Notes under the pieces: generated by a model
What the model was told of the DNA's origin: nothing
The model's database searches: none
What the model saw: the letters and a program-made list of their open reading frames with translations, nothing else
Part shown: piece after piece, positions 1 to 11,274 of the stretch
How the letters are laid out: each line of letters begins with the position of its first letter
Position numbering within the stretch: position 1 is the stretch's first letter
Made by a program: the position numbers and the translations under genes
Origin: Polytrichum commune
Taxonomy: Eukaryota; Streptophyta; Polytrichopsida; Polytrichales; Polytrichaceae
Length of the DNA: 64,000 nucleotides
NCBI GenBank assembly: GCA_950295325.1
Contig: OX485804.1
Coordinates: forward strand, 65,502,533 to 65,566,532
Direction: 5' to 3'

Positions 1-672
1 TGGCAAGCATTCAAGCATCGATTTATTTATTTATTTTAAATTTATTTTTCCTACGTCTGTGTTTATGTTCGAGTGGAGCACAAACCCAAAAATTGCATGT
101 TATTGGGTGCTTCACTTCCCCTTATCCTTGAGCCTTGTGGCTCTCTAGAGCAAGTTTGGGTGGATCAATATCAGCATGGTCCAACGACGGTGGTCAACAT
201 GCCAAAGTGAGGGGCAAGGTCTCCTTCTCGTTGGTGTGCCCTCTGAACATAAGCCATGCTCTATTGTGGACTTGGCCCCCAAGTCCTCCCAATTTGAGAG
301 TATGAAACTCTCTCCCATGGTGCTAAGGCTTTGTTGGGATTTTGAAACGGGCCGGCATGTGAAACGCTCAAGGCTCCAGGCCAACCTACGAGGAATTGCA
401 AAAGGATGCTGACAGGTGGGGTCAGAGCTTCCCTCTTTAGGTCTTGAATTAAGCTCGTAGAGAGGAGCTTAAAGTCAGCCAGGGCTAGACGCCCACCTCT
501 TTTAGTTGGGCCCCTACCACTATCACCTAAAATCAAAATGCAGACAATCATGTTATAACATATAGATCAAAATTTCAAAAAAATGAGATCATAAGATTAG
601 CATCATAGACCACAAAAATAGCCTAAAGAGACCCACTTGAGATGATAAAACCACAAGAGTATGGGGGTCATG
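1..672. other. intergenic, no feature recognised
   Basis: Short open frames occur on both strands but none resembles a known protein or shows consistent splice sites. No repeat structure was seen until the hAT-like element that follows. Confidence 0.5.
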
Positions 673-1798
673 GTTTTACTGCAGGGCTGATTTTTCACAA
701 AGTTCTGGCCCGTCCACGTCCAAAAACCTTGAATTGAAAGGCAAAAAAATTGCAACCCGTCCCAAAACCGGTAATTTCTAAACCAACCCGTCCATGGAAA
801 GGTTAAAGAAAAAAAAACCCGTCCCAAAACCGGTTTGGAAATGAAAATACCCATCCCGCAATATGTATAAATAAGTCTCTTACAATGTTGGTAAAAATTA
901 AAATTAAAAAAATTAAAACCAAAAGATGTTGACATGTGACTGTTTGCACTTGGAAACAATAGGATCTTCACAAATTATGCCTTCAATGCTTGTCAGCTAT
1001 TTGTCTTTTGCTGTCGATTCTCATCTTTCTAGTACACCCCATTCTAATTTCCTCTGCCGCCATCATTTCTTTTTATTTCTTGTCCTTCAATCTCCCATTT
1101 CTTTCCCCACACTCTATCCTCAAGGTGTTTCCATCACCCGTCATCGCCTGTCCGTCACCACCCGCATTCCCTCCACAAGAGGGGTTTTTCTAGACAAAAC
1201 CTAATCAAAAGTCATCTACGTGCTAGTTTGAAGTTAGAGACTTTAGATGCTTTGATGCGCATTTCATGTGCAAATATTCCAGTTGAAAACATCAATTGGA
1301 ATGCAATGATGCTTGTTTGGAGAAACATGAAGGATAGGAGAATTCATCCACTTCTTTGAAGGGTGAGTAGCTCTTTATTTTTTAATTTTTGAACATGTTT
1401 ATATATACTAATTCTTATTCAATTGCTAAGTTTACCTTCAATTATAATCTTCGACATTATGTTAAAGAGGCTCTAAATTTTATGGTTGATGAATTAATGT
1501 ATGCAGGTGAATCGAGCACTTCAAGATGGATATTTTGATTGGGTATTAGTGGTTTGATTGCATTATGCTTATATTCACATGTCATACATGACATAATACA
1601 ATTGATATTTGTACCATTTATTTTTTTGAAAAAAGTTATCAAAAAAGTTATTATTTTTAGAACCCGTCCAAAAATGAATTTGACACGTCCAAAAACCGGT
1701 TCATTTTCTAAGAACCCATCCACTGAAAAGGTTTTTATTTTATGAACATGTCCCTGGACATGTTAGGGACCTTGTGAAAAATCACCACTGGTTTTACT
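673..1798. mobile_element. non-autonomous hAT-like DNA transposon with 8-bp TSD
   Basis: The left end at 682 reads CAGGGCTGATTTTTCACAA. The right end at 1790, reverse-complemented, reads CAGTGGTGATTTTTCACAA, so the terminal inverted repeats start with CA and share the block TGATTTTTCACAA. The 8-mer GTTTTACT flanks both sides (673-680 and 1791-1798), with one extra G at the left junction. CA..TG ends and an 8-bp target duplication are hallmarks of the hAT superfamily. Subterminal CCGTCC and AAAACCGG motifs recur near both ends, as expected for transposase-binding repeats. The roughly 1.1-kb interior has no transposase frame, so the element would need a transposase supplied in trans. Confidence 0.75.
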
Positions 1799-2030
1799 GG
1801 ACCCTGCAAATGTCTAGCCCGGGCCCTTAAGCCCCTGAGATCGCTCCCGGCTACGAGGTATATTCCTTCCTGTTTCGAAGCCTCCCACCATATTTAGACA
1901 CACGTTTGTACTGGATTTCAATTACCTCCTTAACTGCCCATTGACTTTGATTCCCCCCCTTTGCTCGGAGAAGAGGTGCATCCCACAACGTCCTTAAGCT
2001 CGTCATCAGAACCTCTGTCCAGTGTGTACG

Positions 2031-2880
2031 CAGATGGTAGATGGCACCACTGCTGACAGGGGAGCATCTACCAAATCTCTAGATATTGGGACAGGGATGA
2101 TGGTTTCAGTTCATGAAGGGAGAGAACCGACTGCTACTTACAGATGAACCGGTTGCAGTTCAAAGACTTCAGGAAAATTACCGATCATTTTAGAGGATTT
2201 TAAAGAATATACCTCAAATTACCAAAGAAGAACCGGAAGGTGTCAATAGAAACCAGGTGGACTTCGAGACACTAGGATCTTGACCGATTATGCCCAAAAA
2301 TCTCCCCAGACATTGTTCCAGTTGCAAAGCCTCAAGGAGGAGATTGAAATTCAAACTGGGTAGGTGAAGACTTCAAGGACTCCGTTTTGCAGTCATTTTT
2401 CACAAGGATTCGTAAAGTTCATCATCACCTTTGCTCGATATGTAGGAGAGAGATAGAGTACCACTGATGATAGTAGAGTATCTACTATAATCCTAGATAT
2501 TGGGACAGTGAGGACCCATCACATGTGATGATGGTTCCATTTGCAATGCCTCAAGAAGGAGATTAGTATGCTTGGAGGTTTAATTTGGGTGGGTGAAGAC
2601 TCCGAAGACTCCGTTTTGCAGTCATTTTTCACAAAAGCGCCACGAAGTTCATCATCGCCTTTGTCGAGTATCTAGGTTTAAGGTAGATTGCACCTCTGAT
2701 GGATAGCAAGGCATCTTCCATCACCGTAGATGTTGGGGCAGGGAGGACCCATCAAATATGATGGAAGATTCCATTTACAAAGCCTCGAAAAGGAGATTGC
2801 ATTTGGTGGAGGTTCAAGCTGGGTGTATTAAGACTCGTAAACTCCGTTTTGCAGTCATTTTTGAAGTTCTGGAATGGTAA
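2031..2880. repeat. tandem repeat, about 230-bp units
   Basis: The phrase TCCGTTTTGCAGTCATTTTT recurs near 2381, 2610 and 2843, at spacings of about 230 bp. Each copy is preceded by matching GCCTC(A/G)A..GGAGATTG and GGGTGAAGAC-like text. TAGATATTGGGACAG-like text recurs near 2080, 2495 and 2725. The first unit is split by a roughly 200-bp segment (2120-2320) that also occurs near 26.4 kb. No open frame runs through the array. Confidence 0.7.
2120..2320 (+). repeat. dispersed repeat, copy 1
   Basis: Text such as ACAGATGAACCGGTTG, AATATACCTCAAAT and GGATCTTGACCGA..TGCCCAAAAA is shared in the same order with 26335-27005. Here it is continuous and sits inside the first unit of the tandem array, so it probably inserted there. 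No terminal repeats were identified and the family is unknown. Confidence 0.6.
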
Positions 2881-3886
2881 ATATCCTTTTTGTTACAGGG
2901 GGAGAATCATCCACTTGGTGCCGTTAAAATAGCAAAGGATGTGCAAGAGTAGCTTCCGACTCCAAAACCTCCGGCTCAGTGACGCAAAAAGGAACAAATA
3001 AGTAAGTACTTATGTTGCATCTTTGTCACCCCAGGTGCTGCTACAAGCTTTTTGCGATTCTTCAAGTTTTTTTGGTTTTTTGGTTTTCCTTCTTCGATTT
3101 CACGGCCTTCATAGAGCAGCTGCAGAAGGTGGACGTGTATCCTACGACTTCTACACGGTGAGTTGAGTTGCTGCATTTGGAAGTTGTTTCTGCACATTCA
3201 TGTGGCAAAGTTTGGAGAGTGGATCTGGACTTTTTTAGGGGTTTGTGTCAGATTTGGGCCTCACAAAGGGATGGAGGAGCGGCTAGGTAGATTTATGTTG
3301 TGCTTATGTTAAGAGTTCTGGAGGTGTATGTTGAAGGAGCTACTTCTGTAAAGGCAAGGCATTTGAAATGCTGTGGGTGTGTTGCTTCTAAGCGTCTCCT
3401 CTTGCAAATTTCTTCACCTCCATACACCGGATCCTTTTCAAAAAAAAAATATTGTTGTGATAACAAGCAGTCCTGCGAACTCGACTCTCTAAAAATCCAG
3501 GAGTTATGCCAGTTACCTCTGTTTTTGCAGCTCTGCACGATCAATTTAACCCTCTTTCCTGAAAATTCTCTTGTGTTTCAAAAATCCTAGTGAGAGGAGC
3601 ATTGAGTTTTACAGACTCTACTAGTCTTTATAAGGAGGTTACGGAAACGGAGGAGGCAGTCGGGAATTTTTAAGAAGCATTCAAAGTAAAATAAAAATGC
3701 TTTGGTATTTTTTGTTTTAATACTGGCAACAGCTTGCATACCCATCATATCTCTAGAGCTCTTTGTGCACCTGGAGCATCGTGTACTAACCTACACTTAT
3801 CATCAAGCAAATGTGGCAGAGTAGGTAGAGGGCAACAACAATCTCGTGACATGATTTTTGTTTTGCTTTGGATGTTTTTAGCAGAA
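2881..3886. other. upstream region of the peroxiredoxin-like gene
   Basis: No conserved coding sequence is recognised. It probably contains the promoter and untranslated first exon of the downstream gene. The sequence ending TTTTTAGCAG at 3884 looks like a splice acceptor just before the chosen start codon. Confidence 0.35.
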
Positions 3887-6729
3887 ATGGGGACAGCAAA
3901 AGGGACTAGGGATGTGGCAAATGCAATCGGCGCTCTGGAGTTGGAGAAGATTACTGGACCTGGGGATGCTGTCAATGTCCCTCTGAGCTCATTCTGGGCT
4001 GATCAGGTATCTTGTTGAAGCCTAACCCGCTTGCAAACCCAGTGACACAAAATAAGAAAGCCAAATGGGACATTTGGGTGTTGAGGAAGTTTCTCTAGAT
4101 TCATTAGCTCTAGTATTCCTCTCCCATGCCAAAAGGGATAAAATAAAATGAAGGGCATCCACGGCATGTCAAAAGTAAAGCATATTGTCAGGAGCAAACT
4201 TGTATAAAGAAGAAGTCCTCTTGAAGAAGGTTGATGCTCTTCCATTTGATCTCCAACATCTAAGTGTCTTAGTGGCGAACCTACTTGGTGGTTGCCTTCC
4301 GTTCTCAAGCCTCTAAGTGTTGCGGTGACTGACCTACTTGGCAGTCATTTCTCCCACTTGCTCGTCACATGCAACTATCCACATGTTGGTTGAAGTTCAC
4401 CTGCGAGTTGTGATTCCTCCCCATGGAGAATCTCATGGTTACATGAGCCGACGATCAATAGGAAATCGTTTCCTAATTTGGTTTGAGTGTCCCCATTTAG
4501 AAAAGATTCATCTCACATTTGAACCCATAAATCTGACGCTCTTGTGTCACGTTTTGTAGGGCCCTCAAAAGTTTGTATTATACATTCTCAAGAACATCAT
4601 GTGTATCTAGAACCGTGAAGCATTAGCTTGTGGATCCACTCCACCTCACATTCTTCTCTTGTTATCAATATTCACTATAAGAGTTTCAAGGGCTTAATTT
4701 TGATTTTAATTAGTCTCAAAAGAATTTTACATTCTAGTTTGTAGAAGAGTGTTTTGAGTGCACTACTTTTTCTCTATGGATCCAACTTCCCTTTAACTTG
4801 AAATGCTCTGCCATGTTGAGTTGCACAGGCTGTTGTCATTCATGTTCTGCGGAGGTTTGGCTGCCAACTGTGCCGTGGGGGTGCTGTTGAGATGGGCAAA
4901 ATTTTTCCCCAGCTCGAAGCAAGTGGAGTGAGAATCATTGGAGTTGGTATGGAAACTACTCTTCTCCTCTTACTAAAATTTCTCATGGGGTTGCCACATA
5001 CAACTTGAGCTCAAGTTTGCAAGTTTGGTGGGCCAAGGTAAAAGAAGAATTTGAACCCTTACATGAGCCCTAGGATGGTGGAATCCCCCCCCCCCCCCTT
5101 TTTTTTGATGATCTTTAAGTTCAAGCCCAAACTTGAACTTGCAGAATCTTCAAGCGAGATGATTACAAGACGAAGGAGGAACCAGAGCTCCATCATTCTA
5201 GGCACATGAAAGGAAAGGGTCCAAATTTTCTTGCCCTTGGCCAACCAAACTTGCAAGCTTGAGGTCAAGCTATGTCTGGCCGGGAGACTGGGAAGTCAAG
5301 AACATAACTTGCAGAAATAAGGAGACTTTACCTTAATTTGACATTTGTAACTAACATTAATTACAGTGTCAAGTGTGGAAAGAGCAACAATTCAACTGAA
5401 TATTGACCACCATGATTAGGACTCTTTAACCAAAAAATGTTTTTGAGACATACCGCTGGTGCTTGCATTTACATGACATGAAGGACCTTCTCCAAGGTGA
5501 TAGCGAGTGGCAGATCGTGTGCATATTTATTAATTGAATTTCTTACACTCAATAAAATGGTGAGCAGGAATTGAGAAGGTAGGTCTAGAAGACTTCCAGA
5601 AGGGAGGGTTCTGGAAAGGCGAGCTTTACATTGACAATGGGAAGAAGATCCATAAGGCGCTGGACATCCATAAGGTGGGCATCTTGGGGTCTGTCAAAAT
5701 GTTTGTGACCAACAAGGCTATGAAGGATGCTATCAAGAAGAGCAAGGACACACCTGGGGACTTCAAAGGGGATGGCAGGTAAATTTTCAGTGCAAACTCA
5801 TCAACATTTAGCTAATGGAAAATTCCACGTTGGTTCATTTCATAATTTAACCCATCTATGTCTTGCAGCTATGCAATAGAGAAACAAAATAATGGAATTG
5901 CAATTTTATGTGGTAGGCATTGCTGCAATGTTGTAATTTGATGTAATTGAATCGATGTGATATTAGTTTTGATGTATGAATTTAGGGGTTTGTGATGTAC
6001 ACTTCTCATCATTAAGGTGTGCATACCCAAAACCAGCACAATGTTCCACAACCATACATTTGGGGTCCTCAACATATAAGTATGTTGACCATCTGGATTC
6101 AAGTTAAATGTATAATCTGGGGTGGCCACTATTTGTAGAACCCGCATTCGGTCAGCAACTTTAGAACCTGGTTTGGAGCTGCAAAAACATTTTTAGGGAT
6201 ACGCATTCTTCAGTAGCTGCTTTTGTATTACAAGCAGTTTCAGGACTATAGATTCTAAGAAAGTTTTGTGTCAGACTTGAAATTAAGTACTTGTGTTGTC
6301 TGCATGGTGAACCCCTCCTTTCAAAGAGTTATTTCTAATCAGTTCTAAAAATATATCTGAAAGTGTGAACCTTTCTATGGGTTCCTCTTAACAACCTCTT
6401 TCCAAGAATGTTGCTTCTCTTTGCGAAATAACAAATCGTCATTTCATTCAAAGTATTAGAGGTGTGCAGCGTCATTAGCCTGTAATTTGTGCAGTCTCTC
6501 ATTGCACGGGACTGACATGGGATTCGGGAAATTCCTTCATATTAGGCAACTGGGAGGTACATTTGTACTCGCAAAGGGTGGTAAGACACTTCTTGACTTT
6601 CGCCAAGAGCATTTTGGAGACCATCCCACCAATGTGGCCATTTTGGAGGCACTCGGTTTAGACACAACAGAGGCAAAGGCAGCTGGACCAGCTGCTGATC
6701 TTGTCTGCAATGACCCAGTGGCAGCTTAA
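3887..6729 (+). CDS. peroxiredoxin-like 2 protein (prostamide/prostaglandin F synthase-like)
   Basis: Four coding exons, 3887-4006, 4829-4946, 5568-5778 and 6546-6729, join in frame to 210 residues with GT-AG introns. The product has a thioredoxin-like fold of the AhpC/TSA PRXL2 (FAM213/AAED1) family. Exon 2 gives VLRRFGCQLC, whose CxxC (residues 52 and 55) is the expected redox centre, then LEASGVRIIGVG. Exon 3 gives FWKGELYIDNGKKIHKAL, and exon 4 gives GGTFVLAKGG near the C-terminus. Animal PRXL2B reduces prostaglandin H2 or prostamide H2 using thioredoxin; the plant substrate is unknown. The start at 3887 is chosen because a splice acceptor lies just upstream and the length then matches the family. 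An upstream in-frame extension to 3734 looks like intron or UTR. No transit peptide is evident, so the protein is probably cytosolic. Intron 2 carries a foldback repeat. It could alternatively be a generic plant AAED1-like thioredoxin-fold protein. Confidence 0.88.
5003..5271. mobile_element. foldback/MITE-like element in intron 2 of the peroxiredoxin-like gene
   Basis: The left arm (about 5003-5085) and right arm (about 5189-5271) are inverted copies. Both contain the paired blocks GCAAGTTTGG, GGCCAAGG and a segment around CCTAGGATGGTGGA / CCTAGAATGATGGA. The loop holds a C14 run followed by T8 and a smaller inverted repeat (AAGTTCAAG..CTTGAACTT). No open frame is present. No clear target duplication was found, so the exact ends are approximate. 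Confidence 0.65.
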
Positions 6730-8811
6730 TTTAAAACGAGCCATCGTTTTTGCAACATTTCCACTTGTTTTCACTATTTGGTGCTTTCAATTTTCCAGAA
6801 TCTCCTTACTTTGTAGCATATCTCATTTTTATCACATTTTCTTTCTGATTTGGAAATAACCAGGGTACCCTACTTGACTCTGATTTCTTACCATGTTTTT
6901 CAGTGGATGCACTAAAAGATCCTCTTCCTTGGACTTGCTGGACAGTTGATCCTTTGAGAAATTTAGCACTTGTATGTGAGTTTGTGTACACGTCCCACAT
7001 TTTGTCCATGCCACTTCATGTATATTCAGAAGCATATTTTCCAACAGTCATGGTGGGATTTGATATTCTTTGACAGAATAAAGTGCATGCTTTGGAAATT
7101 CGTCTAAATGAGTTGATGTGGATGTCATCTCAAGTAAGAGGGGCCCAACAATATTGGATATTGTCTTTAATGCGTATGCAAATTCAGATGCAAATACCAA
7201 GTGACCCAAATTTGTTTGGTCGTTTCCTCTACACTAGAGCAAGTGCTGTCAATTGTCAACGTATGTATGGAAAGATACTGATGTTCATACAGAAGGACTG
7301 TCCATGCTTCCTTGTACATGTGACCTTTGACCTTGTATTGTAGACTCAATAGTCAAAACTTGGGAGGACCTATGTATAAGGAAGTAACAAACATGCACTT
7401 TTGATAACCATAACTAAATTAGGGAAGGTCCAATTTTCAATCACAGTTGTGTTGATGCTCCATCAAAGATTTGCTAATGCAACAGAAGTTTCATTGTGTA
7501 GCTCTAATCAGTAGAAGTTGGAGAACATGATTAATGAACCAAATAACACCCACATACCTCATTTATCTTCTAGTAGAGGGGGCACTTTCCTCATTCATGC
7601 ATTCATCATGCTTCAAGGATAGACATTACATAACCTCAACAATGGCTTTGGGTTGTTACACATCTCAACCATAGAACACATGAAACATGCATCTGGACCC
7701 AAGGGAATCCTCAAATGTTCAAGAGAACCACATAAGTTCCACTGAAACTTGATGGAAATTTTTTAATTCGGAATAGCCAAAAAGCTTTGTAAATCTTCAC
7801 TAATCCCAGAGTGACTGACTGACTGGTAGCATTTCAAGACAACTCTTGACAACTTTTACTAGGAGAAACTACTTATATGATGACAGAAAGATGGCATCTA
7901 TATGGTATTCATGCTTGTGATGTGGGCGAAAAACTTATTCGGATTTGAGTGAAGTCGACCAAAATGACAGGTTTGTCCAGTGCACAAGACCTTCTACAGT
8001 ACTCAATGAAATTTTCACCCGATCATTTTGGGCGATTTGACCAGGGTGCCGACCAGCAAGGGAGTTACATGACACTTGGCGCCACAGGACAAGCCCCAAA
8101 GACAACTCCACTTAACATGGCACATTAATGTCACTACATCAGATGTTAGTGTATCAGAGTGGTTTATAAGGTCTGTGTACATATTCAAGTATGAAATGTA
8201 CATCCAGAAGGAAAACACTAAAGAAATTCTACAATTTACACTTTCAAATTTAAAAGATGTTTGCATCGAATCCAAAAATCGTAAGCTCGCCACCTGAATT
8301 TGCCCTTCCCTTGACTTTGCTAACATGCTCGATTGATTTTTACTTTGTACTAGAATATATGCTGAAATGCTGGAAATAACCGTTGTGGGCTCATCTACCT
8401 CAACCTCTGCTAGTGTACTTGACAGGAAGTAATTCACTGTAGACCACTTTTGATGACTTTAGTGACAAAAGGATCAACCAAGCAAGATCTCTAACAAAAT
8501 TGACATGTAGAATAGATGCTCAGACTTGATCAGCTTATAAGAGCCTCCCTACTGTCAAGATATAGGCTCCAGGGACAACTCTACATCCTCAACTTGAATT
8601 ACAGAAATCTCAAGTTAAGGACCAATCGTAAAGTGAACACCTTTGAGTTGGGAATGAGGCGGGGAAGACGACATGATAGTAGGATATGCAGGATGAGATT
8701 GCAAGACTTGCAAAGAATATATGACAGTCCGCATATTTAACCATTTGTGAACTCTTGACGAGCTGGAGTTCACAATAAGAATCCAACCCACACTCCTCTG
8801 AAGTAATCTAA
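6730..8811. other. intergenic, nothing recognised
   Basis: The 3' flank of the peroxiredoxin-like gene. Short open frames lack similarity to known families. No repeats or RNA genes were seen. Confidence 0.5.
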
Positions 8812-9290
8812 GAAATGTTTGCACGAAAGTGGAAAGTTGTGATGACCCTACTATTGATTTGTCTGTTTATTAGTCACAATAAGTTTCATATGTTCAATTG
8901 GGTTGCGTACATGAGTATGTAACAGAGAGGAAACCTCGTGATCTCGAAGCTAACATTCACATTTCATTGCAGATCCACATTTATCAGCAATAGACTAGGG
9001 TTACGAAAGAGCAATCATCTTGACAGAAATGACCACATCTCAACTAACCCACGAAATGTTTGCACGAAAGTGAAAGGTTATGGTAACCTTGTTACTAATT
9101 TGTCTGTTTATTAGTCACAATAATTTTCATTTGTTCAATTGGGTTGCGGACATGAGTGAGTATGTAACAGAGGGGAAACCTCATGATCTCGAAGCCAGCA
9201 TTTACATCCCGTTGCAGATCCACATCCATCATTGACACTAACTACGACTTTAAAAAACAGCAACTGCCTTGATCGAATGCACTCGTGCAT
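8812..9290. repeat. tandem duplication (2 x about 240 bp) downstream of PGI
   Basis: GAAATGTTTGCACGAAAGTG begins both copies (near 8813 and 9053). Each is followed at matching distance by TTGTCTGTTTATTAGTCACAATAA, TTCAATTGGGTTGCG, GAAACCTC(G/A)TGATCTCGAAGC and TTGCAGATCCACAT. The offset is about 241 bp and the copies differ by scattered substitutions and small indels. The second copy abuts the 3' end of the PGI gene, so it may lie in its 3'UTR or terminator region. Confidence 0.8.
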
Positions 9291-9345
9291 CGCAATAAAG
9301 ACCAGATTCCAGTGACGACAAAGTAGACCTGCATCATCTCTCGGC

Positions 9346-11055
9346 CTAAACACCGGGAAGAATGTCACTCGGAAACACGTTGTTATTGGAATTCGTCACC
9401 TCAGACTTCCCCTTCAAGTACTGGTGGAGGAGGCGGGTGGTGCTATAATTGAAACCCTCAACCTTTTCGCCCTTAGTGCGAGCCGCATTCATTTGCGTCC
9501 TCACCCTTGACGCCAAGCTCTTACCGAGCTCCACGCCCCATTGATCAAAGGAATTGATCCCCCACACAAACCCCTGAACCGCAATTCGATTTTCATACAA
9601 AGACAAGAGCTGCCCCACAGTGTAGGCATTCAATGCAGGAAGCAGGATGCTCAAAGAGGGACGGTTACCAGAGAACACCTTATGTGGGATAAGTGTCTCT
9701 GGGACACCTTCCGCTTGCAACTCCTCCCTTGTCTTCCCATACGCAAGAGCATCCGCTTGTGCGAAGAAATTGCACATAAGCTCATCATGGTTACTCACCT
9801 TCTCGCCCTTCAAGTACACCGATTGCTGGCTCTTCACCATACCGATGAAGTCACATGGGATGACCCTCCCTTGGTGAATCAGCTGGTAGAAGCTATGTTG
9901 CCCATTGGTACCCGGCTCCCCGAACTCAATCTCCCCCGCTTGGTAAGGCAAGGGAGTTCCATCGATGGCGACACCTTTACCATTGCTCTCCATGCTCACC
10001 TGCTGGATATGGGGTGCCAGTTTCTGTAACGCCTGGCAGTATGGTAAGATCGCCCTCGCAGGTAACCCTAAAAAGCTCACGTTCCAAACACTCAACAACC
10101 CCAACAACACCGGGATGTTGCTCTCCATTGGAGTGTCACGGAAATGTGTGTCCATGCTCCAAGCCCCCCGAAGAAACTCCTCAACTTTCGCAAATCCATA
10201 TTGAAGCGACAAGGGCAACACCCCCACAGCACTTGTAACACTGTACCGCCCCCCAACCCAGTCCCAGAAGGCAAAAGCATTCTCAGGGTCGATGCCAAAC
10301 TCCTTCACCAGCTTCAAATTGGTGCTCACGGCAATCATGTGCTTGGAAACAGCCTCGGAGCCTAAAGCCGAGGTGACCCATGTGCGTAAGGTGCGTGCGT
10401 TTAGCATTGTCTCCGCGGTGGTGAATGTCTTGGATACCACCACCACAAGGGTTGTCTCTTGCTTCAACCCCTTCAACGCACATGCGACATCCACAGGATC
10501 CACATTCGCGAGAAACCGCAGAGATCGACCTTTGGCCAATTTTGAGGCTTCTGAATCGGTTTCCAAGGTGGTGTGCACGAACAAGGGCCCTAAGAAGCTA
10601 CCTCCGATGCCTATCGCAACCACATCGGTGAGGGATTTCCCTGTGGCTCCCTTCCAGCTGCCATCTCGGAGGCGTTCTGAGAAATTTTTTATCTTGTCAA
10701 GCACGGTCCAGACTTCGGGAACCACATTCTTGCCATCGCATGAGATGTTGGCATCTCGCGGTGCTCGCAAAGCTACGTGCAGAACCGAGCGATTCTCCGT
10801 GGTGTTGATATGCTCGCCTCCAAACATCGCCTCCACCTTGTGTTGCAGATTGGAAGCCTCTGCGAGGGATAGCAGCTTCGTGATGGTCTCCTTCGTTGCT
10901 CGTTGTCGTGAGTAATCCACCACCATACCATCGCTCTCCTTGAACATGGCCTCGCACCGGGCCTCGTCATGCATCAGCTCCCGGAGGTGGGTTTTCTCGA
11001 TCTCGGAAACATGTGACTGCAAATCCTTCCATGCTGGTGACTCCGAAATCGCCAT
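9346..11055 (-). CDS. PGIC: glucose-6-phosphate isomerase, cytosolic type
   Basis: Interconverts glucose-6-phosphate and fructose-6-phosphate in glycolysis, gluconeogenesis and sucrose metabolism. One uninterrupted exon encodes 569 residues, the usual length of plant cytosolic PGI. The sugar-phosphate-binding loop GIGGSFLG lies near residue 150, family signature [11 protein letters not shown] near 268, and [15 protein letters not shown] near 505. The catalytic residues E356 (MESNGK), H387 (NGQH) and K512 (VELGK) are all present at positions close to those of animal PGI. There is no plastid transit peptide. The ATG at 11055 is chosen over one seven codons upstream because a likely 5'UTR acceptor lies close by and the family begins with a short MA-type leader before AWKDL. 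It is unusual in having no coding introns, whereas angiosperm cytosolic PGI genes have many. The reading frame is distinctly more GC-rich than its surroundings. Confidence 0.96.
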   Translation of the reverse strand: MAISESPAWKDLQSHVSEIEKTHLRELMHDEARCEAMFKESDGMVVDYSRQRATKETITKLLSLAEASNLQHKVEAMFGGEHINTTENRSVLHVALRAPRDANISCDGKNVVPEVWTVLDKIKNFSERLRDGSWKGATGKSLTDVVAIGIGGSFLGPLFVHTTLETDSEASKLAKGRSLRFLANVDPVDVACALKGLKQETTLVVVVSKTFTTAETMLNARTLRTWVTSALGSEAVSKHMIAVSTNLKLVKEFGIDPENAFAFWDWVGGRYSVTSAVGVLPLSLQYGFAKVEEFLRGAWSMDTHFRDTPMESNIPVLLGLLSVWNVSFLGLPARAILPYCQALQKLAPHIQQVSMESNGKGVAIDGTPLPYQAGEIEFGEPGTNGQHSFYQLIHQGRVIPCDFIGMVKSQQSVYLKGEKVSNHDELMCNFFAQADALAYGKTREELQAEGVPETLIPHKVFSGNRPSLSILLPALNAYTVGQLLSLYENRIAVQGFVWGINSFDQWGVELGKSLASRVRTQMNAARTKGEKVEGFNYSTTRLLHQYLKGKSEVTNSNNNVFPSDILPGV

Positions 11056-11078
11056 CGCTGCCCAATTCCTCAACAACG

Positions 11079-11210
11079 CTGCAACAACAACAACACCTCA
11101 ACACAACGCATCCATACATCCACAACTAGAACCACAAGCAGAATTGGCAAAACCCCACAACCCAGGGATTCAAAAATTGGAATTTGAGAGTGGAATTCGT
11201 GGCATTGTAC
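11079..11210 (-). other. predicted 5'UTR intron of PGI
   Basis: On the minus strand a donor CCAG|GTACAATG starts the intron at 11210. An acceptor TTGTTGTTGCAG|CG ends it at 11079, only 23 nt before the start codon. The pyrimidine/T-rich acceptor tract and its position fit a leader intron. If real, it argues against the gene being a bare processed copy that brought nothing but its coding exon. Confidence 0.5.
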
Positions 11211-11242
11211 CTGGAGAGAAGGAAGGTGAAGACGTAACTGAT

Positions 11243-11274
11243 CGGAGGTGACGAAGTATAATCAATCACCTCCG
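11243..11274. promoter_or_regulatory. palindrome around a TATA-like motif upstream of PGI
   Basis: CGGAGGTGA (11243-11251) and its exact reverse complement TCACCTCCG (11266-11274) flank a 14-bp spacer containing TATAAT on the plus strand. It lies about 35-65 bp beyond the predicted 5'UTR donor. It could be a binding site for a dimeric factor. A role is inferred from position only. Confidence 0.35.

Noticed and set aside
9541-10029. 162-codon open frame antisense to PGI
   Set aside because: Overlaps the PGI C-terminal coding region and has no domain of its own.
10292-10915. 207-codon open frame antisense to PGI
   Set aside because: It mirrors the GC-rich PGI coding frame on the other strand, has no recognisable domain, and PGI itself is complete.
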